The position numbers and the translations under genes were made by a program. This document shows, one piece after another, positions 1-5,521 of a stretch of DNA of 5,521 bases. Within the stretch, counting starts at the first letter, position 1. Each line of letters starts with the position of its first letter. The notes under the pieces are model-generated. The model worked only from the letters and a program-made list of their open reading frames with translations. It did no database searches and was not told the origin of the DNA. Source of the stretch: Fidelibacterota bacterium (lineage in GTDB: Bacteria; Fidelibacterota; UBA2242; JAFGTP01); the NCBI GenBank assembly GCA_029939785.1, contig JAOZSG010000027.1, positions 1 through 5,521 of the forward strand. Reading direction: 5' to 3'.

Positions 1-844
1 AATCAAGCACATCTTGAGAATAATTTTGAAAGATAAACTTATCCGTTTCAGGATTCCACTCATCAATATCAAGACCATTAATAATACCGACAATCCTATC
101 CTTTCGGTTCATTACTACATCTTTCATCCCGGCACTCAGGACTTCATTATAATTTATTTCTCCTGCATGTCCTGGACTTACTGTCAGCAATTTATCTGAC
201 AAAACAATTCCACCTTTTAGAGGATTGATATCACCAAAATATTCCATTGGTTCACCTGCATAAAATAAATTATCAGGAAGTTCAAATAGTTCCTTTTTCT
301 CCATTGAACATTTACCCTGATATGCAACATTATGAAGAGTAAGGATGGTTTTCGTATTTTTAAAAAATTCATGATCTTTAAAAACAGTTTTTAAATAAAC
401 TGGAATCATTGCGGTTTGATTATCATGACAATGTATTATATCTGATTTAAAATTATTCCTTATTAAAAATTCAATAGTGGCTTTTTGAAATAATAAAAAA
501 CGTTCGACATTATCACTATAGGGATTATTTAAATCATCGACATAAACATTCCTGCTTTGAAAAAGAGCCTCAGTTCCAATAAAATATATATCTGGACAAG
601 TCTTCTTATTTTCACATTTATAAACATTAATATCATATACATTATTTCCAATATTCACGTCAAAAGAATCATCAAGTTTTATTAATTTATTACCTGTTTT
701 AAATACACTTTTATATGCTGGTGTAATAATTTTTAATTTCAAACCCTTTTTTACAAAAACAGGAGGAAGTGCACCTAACACATCACCCATACCTCCAACT
801 TTTGAAAAAGGATTGACTTCTGCTGATACTAATGTCAAATTCAT
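1..844 (-). CDS. glgA: Glycogen synthase (GT5), N-terminal part, cut by the left window edge
   Basis: This gene encodes the cytoplasmic enzyme that transfers glucose from ADP-glucose to the non-reducing end of an alpha-1,4-glucan. I translated it by hand: 281 complete codons with no stop from ATG at 844-842 to the window edge. Bacterial GlgA is usually about 470-490 residues, so the second Rossmann domain is missing because of the window, not a mutation. Visible GT5 motifs, in order, are SAEVNPFSKVGGMGDV (residues 7-22, with Lys15 in the nucleotide-sugar loop, usual form KTGGLADV), DIIHCHDNQT (135-144), TLHNVAYQG (169-177), LKGGI (209-213), TVSPGHAGEI (221-230) and NGLDIDEWNP (256-265). An AAGAG at 857-853 lies 8 nt before the ATG and serves as a modest ribosome binding site. 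It follows the GH57 gene by 57 nt on the same strand, with no terminator between them, so an operon is likely. The donor sugar (ADP-glucose rather than UDP-glucose) is inferred from the family. Confidence 0.95.
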   Translation of the reverse strand, partial: MNLTLVSAEVNPFSKVGGMGDVLGALPPVFVKKGLKLKIITPAYKSVFKTGNKLIKLDDSFDVNIGNNVYDINVYKCENKKTCPDIYFIGTEALFQSRNVYVDDLNNPYSDNVERFLLFQKATIEFLIRNNFKSDIIHCHDNQTAMIPVYLKTVFKDHEFFKNTKTILTLHNVAYQGKCSMEKKELFELPDNLFYAGEPMEYFGDINPLKGGIVLSDKLLTVSPGHAGEINYNEVLSAGMKDVVMNRKDRIVGIINGLDIDEWNPETDKFIFQNYSQDVLD

Positions 845-901
845 AATATCCACTCTTAATTTTTTTTGATAATCAATAATTTTATAATTACACTGTTCAT
901 T

Positions 902-3016
902 TTATTTCTCTGAAAAATTTATCCTGATTTTTAAATTTGTCTCTTCTCCGGGATTTAGATTTAGTTGGTATAAAGGCATAATAACTGAACTCTGATATAC
1001 TTTTTCAAATCCGGATTCTGAAAGACTTACAGTCTCAATTGGAAATCTCCAAAATTCTGTTAATTCATTAGATTTAATTTCAACCTTAAACCCATCAAAA
1101 TCACTTGCAACTCCGAGAGAACAAATATTTTTTTCGATTTCCTTTGATATTAAAGCAGGCATTTTAATTATTTTATCCCTGGAAAAATAATATCTATCAG
1201 GTGTATTACCACCCAACATTGAAAAATTAAATTCAGGACCAAACCTAAATGAATTTTTGACATCACCTGTATTTTTTAATAAATAATTTATCTCTATATG
1301 ATCTTTTCTAAAACAGATTTCTTTTTTGACAAAAAACTTCTGCCAATTAACCCAACCATCTCGTTTTAAGACTACTTTTTTAGATTTTCTGTTATACTCA
1401 ACATCATATTCTCCATCAAGAAAATCACTATCTTCATAATATTCCGTCTTCTGAAACTGTTCAAGTGTAACAGTTTCTTTAATAAAATGATCTGTAAGCA
1501 TTTTTCTTGGATGAAAATCATAATTTAAATACTCTTCAAGACCTTCTTCTTTTGCCATTACTAAATCATGTATACTTCCGGAATCATCTTTTTCTTTACC
1601 GGCAAGTTGAACTTTTTTATGATAAGATTCTTTGTATCTTTTTAAAGTATTAAGCAAATTGAATTTTTTATTCCGGAGTACTAATTCTTCTATAATTCCA
1701 CCTTTAAAAGGTGATATTACAGCCTGTATATCATAATTAGTAACCATAATTTCATCATGCCCATCGAGATCCAAATCATATATTTCCAATGCAAAATGTT
1801 TTTTACCTTCTAACTCATCCATCAATTTTTCACACATTATAAGTTCCTGATAAACCGCATGTCTGAGGTGAGGTAAATACAATCCGCCAAATATTCCATG
1901 CCAATATGTACAATTACATGAACTTTTCCACATATGGTATTTGGCTTCGTCATATATTTTTTTTGTTTTTGTCGTCAGTTTAGTCTCGTTAAAAACATCT
2001 ACTCTATTTGAAAGATGTTGCATTCTTTTCTGCATCCAATTTGATTCATCATATATATATAAGAAATTTCTCCACATTCCACCCTTAAAAAACGGCTTCA
2101 CTTCGTCAAAAATTCCTTCATCTTCAAATTTGTGTATGTGAGTTTCAAATTTTTCGCCAACATCACCCGGTAATGACCACTCACTCATTTCAAAATAAGA
2201 TGCAGTTGGTAAATAAATTCTACCAATTGGTGGTACTTTAGAATGATATTTTTTAAAAGTCGTTGTTTTCAACCAATCACTATTTTCATCAAGTTTTCTA
2301 AAAAAATATCGCAACCAATTCTTTTTAAAAACAACATCGTATGTACCTGGCCAAACTCCAAATTTTTCACCATCATCAGCCATTACTATTGCATTGGTTC
2401 CATCTTCAGAAACAAATTTACGTAAATACTCTATAGTTTCGTTTGGATCCTTAAATGGTATTGCATATCGTAAATTCTGATTAATTGGGAAAATGTTAAG
2501 AGGATAACCTTGTTCTTCTGTAATAAAACTTCCAATTAATTCATCCTCATTCTTACCTGCTCCTAAAAAATGATAATCATCAACAGTAATATATTCAATA
2601 CCTGCTTCTGCAATAGGCTTTGCAAGTCCTGGTTCCCACACTCTTTCTGTTAGCCATAATCCTTTGGCTTCATAATTAAAACGTTTTTTGATATAATCAT
2701 TCAACATTTTAATCTGACCAATTTTGTCCCTGTCCGGGATCATTGCTAATACCGGTTCGAAAAAACCGCCGGATATTATTTCAATATTCCCACGTTTAAC
2801 AAGTCGTGCAATCCTATCGAGATAATCAGGATGATTATCTTCTAACCATTCTAGCAAACAACCACTAAAATGAAAAGAAATATGTAAATTAGGAAATTCT
2901 TCTACCACTTCGATAAAAGGCAAATAACTTTTAAGGAAAGCATCTTCAATAACAAAATCAAAGTTTCCAACAGGTTGGTGATTATGAATTCCAAAAATAA
3001 AATTAACAGTTTTCAA
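902..3016 (-). CDS. GH57 alpha-amylase / 4-alpha-glucanotransferase with C-terminal DUF1925-DUF1926 domains
   Basis: This 704-residue protein resembles the Thermococcus litoralis 4-alpha-glucanotransferase type of GH57 (659 residues). Family members cleave alpha-1,4-glucans and pass the chain to water or to another glucan; the sequence does not show which reaction dominates. The catalytic barrel covers about residues 1-290. Its conserved regions are HNHQP (11-15), SGGFFEP (82-88), GLWLTERVWEP (119-129, with Glu124 matching the known nucleophile Glu123), MADDGEKFG (212-220, with Asp214 or Asp215 as the acid/base) and YLPTASYFEMSEW (268-280). A helical middle domain follows (about 300-395, including YWHGIFGGLYLPHLR). 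The beta-rich C-terminal domain (about 408-700) begins with an acidic DLDLDGHDE stretch that could bind calcium. There is no signal peptide, so it is probably cytoplasmic and acts on stored glucan. The start codon is TTG: an AGAAGG lies 9 nt before it, an in-frame TGA sits two codons upstream, and the next in-frame Met is residue 92, inside the catalytic domain. glgA lies 57 nt downstream. Confidence 0.95.
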   Translation of the reverse strand: MKTVNFIFGIHNHQPVGNFDFVIEDAFLKSYLPFIEVVEEFPNLHISFHFSGCLLEWLEDNHPDYLDRIARLVKRGNIEIISGGFFEPVLAMIPDRDKIGQIKMLNDYIKKRFNYEAKGLWLTERVWEPGLAKPIAEAGIEYITVDDYHFLGAGKNEDELIGSFITEEQGYPLNIFPINQNLRYAIPFKDPNETIEYLRKFVSEDGTNAIVMADDGEKFGVWPGTYDVVFKKNWLRYFFRKLDENSDWLKTTTFKKYHSKVPPIGRIYLPTASYFEMSEWSLPGDVGEKFETHIHKFEDEGIFDEVKPFFKGGMWRNFLYIYDESNWMQKRMQHLSNRVDVFNETKLTTKTKKIYDEAKYHMWKSSCNCTYWHGIFGGLYLPHLRHAVYQELIMCEKLMDELEGKKHFALEIYDLDLDGHDEIMVTNYDIQAVISPFKGGIIEELVLRNKKFNLLNTLKRYKESYHKKVQLAGKEKDDSGSIHDLVMAKEEGLEEYLNYDFHPRKMLTDHFIKETVTLEQFQKTEYYEDSDFLDGEYDVEYNRKSKKVVLKRDGWVNWQKFFVKKEICFRKDHIEINYLLKNTGDVKNSFRFGPEFNFSMLGGNTPDRYYFSRDKIIKMPALISKEIEKNICSLGVASDFDGFKVEIKSNELTEFWRFPIETVSLSESGFEKVYQSSVIMPLYQLNLNPGEETNLKIRINFSEK

Positions 3017-3025
3017 TTTTCACAT

Positions 3026-3031
3026 CCTTCT
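3026..3031 (-). promoter_or_regulatory. Ribosome binding site that fixes the TTG start of the GH57 gene
   Basis: On the minus strand AGAAGG is followed by 9 nt and then TTG at 3016-3014. The ATG and GTG between them are in other frames and stop after 1 and 6 codons. The in-frame TGA at 3022-3020 excludes any earlier start, so this site decides the TTG call. Confidence 0.75.
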
Positions 3032-3038
3032 AAAATAC

Positions 3039-3066
3039 TTTATAAAAAAATAACGGGAAATGTAAA
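3039..3066 (-). promoter_or_regulatory. Possible promoter for GH57-glgA, overlapping the gap terminator
   Basis: The minus strand has TTTACA (3066-3061) and TATAAA (3044-3039) separated by 16 nt. Each hexamer matches the sigma-70 consensus at 5 of 6 positions. The -35 box would lie in the terminator loop and stem, and the -10 box at the end of the T-tract. Transcription would start near 3032, right at the ribosome binding site, leaving a leader of only about 16 nt. That and the high AT content make a chance match quite possible. Read-through from gap is the alternative source of transcription. Confidence 0.3.
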
Positions 3067-3080
3067 AAACATTTCCCGTT
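3044..3080 (-). terminator. Intrinsic terminator behind gap
   Basis: A perfect 12-bp inverted repeat (AACGGGAAATGT at 3080-3069 paired with ACATTTCCCGTT at 3063-3052, minus-strand reading) encloses a 5-nt all-T loop. On the minus strand the stem is followed, after one A, by seven T residues (3050-3044). This is the classical rho-independent layout, 13 nt past the gap stop codon. The opposite strand lacks a T-tract, so it acts for gap only. It separates gap from the GH57-glgA pair. Confidence 0.9.
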
Positions 3081-3093
3081 TAATAGAAATAAA

Positions 3094-4101
3094 TTACATT
3101 AAGTCTGCAATATTTTTCGCAAGATCAACGACACGACATGTATAACCATATTCATTATCATACCAACCGGAAATTTTTACCATTCCACCAGGTAATACTT
3201 TTGTCAATTTTGAATCAAAAGTAACTGATGGCTGAGTTCCAATAATATCTGAAGATACTAAATCATCTTCTGAATACAGCATAATACCTTTTAAAGGACC
3301 TGCCGCAGCTTCTTTCATTGCAGCATTGATTGCTTCAACAGTAGCTGGTTTTTCTGTTTCAAGAACTAATTCTGTTAACGAACCATCTGGAGTCGGCACT
3401 CTATATGCTAAACCGTCTAATTTTCCGGCAACTTCCGGAATTACTTTGCCAATTGCAGCAGCAGCACCAGTAGTAGTTGGAATAATTGATAAAGCAGCAG
3501 ATCTTGCTCTTCTCATGTCAGAATGAGGCCCATCAAGAAGATTCTGATCCATAGTATATGCATGAATTGTTTGTAAAAGACCTTGTTTCACACCCCAGTT
3601 ATCAACCATAACTTTGACCATTGGAGCGGAACAGTTGGTTGTACAAGATGCATTTGATACGATTTCATGTTCTGCATTTAAATCATTATCATTAACACCA
3701 AGAACTATTGTAGCATCAATCTGATCTTTTGCAGGAACAGTAAGAATAACTTTTTTTGCTCCGGCTTCAAGATGTGCAGCAATCTGTGCTCTTTTTCTGA
3801 AAACACCGGTTGCTTCAATAACAATATCAACACCAAGTTTTTTCCATGGAAGATCCCCAGGATTTCTTTCAGCAAATATGGGAATAACAGCACCATCTAC
3901 AACTATTGCATTGTCAGCAGATTCTACAGTACCTGGAAAACCTCTATGTACTGAATCATGTTTTAATAATGCAGCCAAAGTTTTTGCATCTGTTAAATCA
4001 TTAATTGCAACGATTTCAAAACCCATATTTTTTTCTTTGTTTGCTCTTACGAAAGCACGTCCTATACGACCAAATCCATTAATTGCTATTTTTGTAGCCA
4101 T
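3094..4101 (-). CDS. gap: Type I glyceraldehyde-3-phosphate dehydrogenase (phosphorylating, NAD-type)
   Basis: This cytoplasmic glycolytic enzyme converts glyceraldehyde-3-phosphate, NAD+ and phosphate to 1,3-bisphosphoglycerate, and works in reverse in gluconeogenesis. At 335 residues it is the normal full length. The N-terminal Rossmann fold shows INGFGRIGR (residues 7-15). AINDL (32-36) has Asp35, which in this family favours NAD over NADP. The catalytic motif is SNASCTTNC (149-157), with Cys153 as nucleophile and His180 in HAYT as its base. The phosphate-binding and S-loop region includes RRARSAALSIIPTTTGAA (197-214), and Arg234 in YRVPTP matches the usual substrate arginine. The C-terminal WYDNEYGY (313-320) is intact. 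The common HAYTNDQ reads HAYTMDQ here, a small departure in the S-loop. The ATG start has a strong AAAGGAG (4114-4108) 6 nt upstream. A promoter candidate lies at 4186-4158 and a terminator just behind the gene, so it can be its own transcription unit. Confidence 0.98.
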   Translation of the reverse strand: MATKIAINGFGRIGRAFVRANKEKNMGFEIVAINDLTDAKTLAALLKHDSVHRGFPGTVESADNAIVVDGAVIPIFAERNPGDLPWKKLGVDIVIEATGVFRKRAQIAAHLEAGAKKVILTVPAKDQIDATIVLGVNDNDLNAEHEIVSNASCTTNCSAPMVKVMVDNWGVKQGLLQTIHAYTMDQNLLDGPHSDMRRARSAALSIIPTTTGAAAAIGKVIPEVAGKLDGLAYRVPTPDGSLTELVLETEKPATVEAINAAMKEAAAGPLKGIMLYSEDDLVSSDIIGTQPSVTFDSKLTKVLPGGMVKISGWYDNEYGYTCRVVDLAKNIADLM

Positions 4102-4446
4102 TTTTTACTCCTTTTTATTATTATCAATTTACAAATATTCACATTTCTCGAAGTCTAAATATATTTTATTATTTCTTTTTTTTCAACTCTATTAATACAA
4201 TTAAGATCCAACAATCTGCCAAACAATTGTTTATATATAAATTTATACTCTAAAATTTGATGAGATTCCACATATTATTAGTAACTTACACATATAGTTC
4301 ACATTACTTTAAATAAAGTATTTTCATCAAAATGTCAAGTTACATTACAAATTATTTGCAATCTTTTCCTAATTTATTAAACTATTTATATAGACTTTGT
4401 TTTAACTTAAGATTAATATTAATAATATTATTAAAAGGATAACAAA
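4102..4446. other. Divergent gap / mscS intergenic region
   Basis: This 345-bp, extremely AT-rich spacer separates two divergent genes. I see the gap ribosome binding site and candidate promoter at its left end and the mscS ribosome binding site (AAAAGGAT, 4433-4440) at its right end. Between them are four perfect short palindromes or inverted repeats: AAACAATTGTTT (4221-4232), TATAAATTTATA (4236-4247), TACTTTA-AA-TAAAGTA (4305-4320) and AATAATATTATT (4421-4432). There is also an imperfect direct repeat, CCAACAAT / CCAAACAAT (4208-4227). No convincing mscS promoter was found; TTGCAA at 4356 followed after 16 nt by TAAACT is a weak candidate. No tRNA, recognised riboswitch or terminator is visible. 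A 36-codon ORF (4332-4442) is discussed among the findings. Confidence 0.6.
4158..4186 (-). promoter_or_regulatory. Candidate sigma-70 promoter of gap
   Basis: Minus-strand TTGAAA (4186-4181) and TATATT (4163-4158) are separated by exactly 17 nt, each 5 of 6 to consensus. The spacer is rich in A. The predicted start near 4151 gives a leader of about 50 nt that carries the strong AAAGGAG site. The spacing and position fit well, but the region is so AT-rich that similar matches can arise by chance. Confidence 0.5.
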
Positions 4447-5521
4447 ATGGACAAACTTTCATCTCTTTTCACCGAATTTCTAACATATTTTGGACCAGTT
4501 TGGAATTTTAATATTATTACCAGTAATATAATAACAATAAGTATCGGAAAAATAATATTAGCCTCTATAACCTTTATAATAGGATTTCAGTTTACAAAAT
4601 ATTTTATATCTATAATAAAAAATGCTGAACGATTCCATAAAATATCTGATAAAGACACGCAAATATGGCTGGAAAAATTTATATTCTACTTTTTAATTGC
4701 CTTTACTGCATTTTTATTTTTTACTATTTTAGGAATCTCATTAACAGTTTTTACAAAAATATGGAATGCTGAAATATTTTCCATCCAATCAAATTCAATT
4801 GAACTTGGAAATCTCATTATAGGTCTTGTTGTTTTTAGTTTTGGGGTAAAAGCAGTAAAATTCCTTTCAACTTTACTTGAAAATTTTATTCTTTCAAATG
4901 TAAAATTTGATATCGGAACAAAAAAATCTCTCATCAATATTTTAAGATATCTTCTAATTTTCATTACATCCCTCATAGCACTATCTATTATTGGTATTCC
5001 TCTTAAAGCACTAACAGTTATTGGAGGTGCTTTAGCAATTGGTGTTGGTTTGGGTTCTCAAAATCTGGTTAATAACTTTCTAAGTGGTCTGGTACTCATG
5101 GCAGAAAGACCTTTAACTGTTGGTGATGTAGTCGAAATTGAAAATAATATTGGAACAGTAGAACAGGTTGGTGTACGATCAACAATAATCAGGACTTTTG
5201 ATAATCTTAGACTGGTATTGCCAAACAGCAAACTTTTAGAAAACACTGTTATTAACTGGTCACTAAAAGATAAATTATTACGACGGGCAATAACTCTTGG
5301 TGTAGCATATGGTTCAAATGTAGAAAAAGTAAAAGAACTATCATTACAGGTAGCAAAAGAACATCCGGATGTTCAAAAAAAACCAAAACCAATAGTTTTA
5401 TTGACTGATTTTGGTGATAATGCAATAATATTTGATTTACTTGTTTGGATAAAACTTAAAAAAGATCGAAACCCTTTCATAATAGACAGTGATCTTCGTT
5501 TTGCAATTTATAAATTATTTA
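4447..5521 (+). CDS. MscS-family mechanosensitive ion channel, cut by the right window edge
   Basis: This gene encodes an inner-membrane channel that opens under membrane tension and releases solutes during osmotic downshock. Hand translation gives 358 complete codons with no stop. About five membrane segments can be seen (near residues 28-50, 78-103, 120-140, 165-185 and 189-218), so it has two more than the 286-residue E. coli MscS. The last segment is the pore helix, with the glycine/alanine-rich VIGGALAIGVGLGSQ (191-205) followed by NNFLSGL and the ERPLTVGDVVEI junction (220-231). The soluble beta domain continues with IGTVEQVGVRSTIIRTFDN (235-253) and LVLPNSKL (256-263). The alpha/beta vestibule follows from about 280. 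The C-terminal strand that usually ends in a PFPQ-like motif lies beyond the window, so perhaps a few dozen residues are missing. AAAAGGAT ends 6 nt before the ATG and supports this start. The gene diverges from gap and has no visible tie to the glycogen genes. Confidence 0.93.
   Translation, partial: MDKLSSLFTEFLTYFGPVWNFNIITSNIITISIGKIILASITFIIGFQFTKYFISIIKNAERFHKISDKDTQIWLEKFIFYFLIAFTAFLFFTILGISLTVFTKIWNAEIFSIQSNSIELGNLIIGLVVFSFGVKAVKFLSTLLENFILSNVKFDIGTKKSLINILRYLLIFITSLIALSIIGIPLKALTVIGGALAIGVGLGSQNLVNNFLSGLVLMAERPLTVGDVVEIENNIGTVEQVGVRSTIIRTFDNLRLVLPNSKLLENTVINWSLKDKLLRRAITLGVAYGSNVEKVKELSLQVAKEHPDVQKKPKPIVLLTDFGDNAIIFDLLVWIKLKKDRNPFIIDSDLRFAIYKLF

Noticed and set aside
14..199. A 61-codon plus-strand ORF at the left edge
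   Set aside because: It is antisense to glgA codons encoding conserved GT5 motifs; a shadow frame.
412..442. Possible frameshift or loss in glgA, since no long frame was obvious there at first
   Set aside because: Codon-by-codon translation from 844 to 2 is open and carries all expected N-terminal GT5 motifs; the gene is simply cut by the window.
845..901. A terminator between GH57 and glgA
   Set aside because: The only inverted repeats are 5-bp AT-only stems, too weak to terminate; the eight-T/A run has no stable stem before it.
1750..1790. Acidic DLDLDGHDE stretch in the GH57 protein as a dockerin or EF-hand
   Set aside because: It is a single short stretch at the start of the family's own C-terminal domain, with no paired repeat; better read as a normal family feature.
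3052..3080. Terminator acting in both directions
   Set aside because: The plus-strand side has no T-tract after the stem and no plus-strand gene runs into it.
3878..4195. A 105-codon plus-strand ORF opposite the start of gap
   Set aside because: It lies mostly antisense to the clear GAPDH N-terminus and ends in low-complexity AT-rich promoter DNA. It has no ribosome binding site or recognisable domain.
4102..4446. Riboswitch or structured RNA before mscS or gap
   Set aside because: No GC-rich paired elements or known aptamer motifs are visible; the inverted repeats are short and AT-only.
4686..5246. Two minus-strand ORFs (4686-4976 and 5058-5246)
   Set aside because: Both lie opposite the membrane and beta domains of the MscS gene, whose frame is open throughout and carries family motifs.

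Overview
This is an AT-rich bacterial window holding four protein genes: one complete gene pair-plus-one on the minus strand and one gene cut by the right edge on the plus strand. All four were recognised by reading family motifs in the translations; no database search was possible. The low GC, the canonical AAGG-type ribosome binding sites, and the combination of a bacterial-type GT5 glycogen synthase with a GH57 alpha-amylase/4-alpha-glucanotransferase point to a low-GC, possibly anaerobic and probably little-studied bacterium. The sequence does not let me name a phylum safely.

Layout. The minus strand, read from right to left, carries gap (glyceraldehyde-3-phosphate dehydrogenase, 4101 to 3094), a strong intrinsic terminator (3044-3080), a GH57 enzyme with a TTG start (3016 to 902), and glgA (glycogen synthase, from 844 and running off the left edge). 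To the right of gap lies a 345-bp, very AT-rich divergent intergenic region (4102-4446). It holds a good candidate promoter for gap and several short palindromes. Beyond it, an MscS-family mechanosensitive channel gene runs on the plus strand from 4447 and off the right edge.

Function. The three minus-strand genes all belong to central carbohydrate metabolism. GlgA builds alpha-1,4-glucan from ADP-glucose, the GH57 enzyme trims or rearranges alpha-1,4-glucan chains, and GAPDH works in glycolysis and gluconeogenesis. GH57 and glgA are 57 nt apart with no terminator between them and are probably co-transcribed. gap is probably mostly a separate transcript because of the terminator behind it. 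The MscS channel is divergent and has no obvious metabolic link.

No mobile element, CRISPR array, tRNA or rRNA was seen, and nothing that looks like an undescribed system. The points most worth a second look are the terminator that may contain the promoter for the next genes, the TTG start of the GH57 gene, a possible 36-codon leader ORF ending 4 nt before mscS, and the palindromes and repeats in the divergent region.
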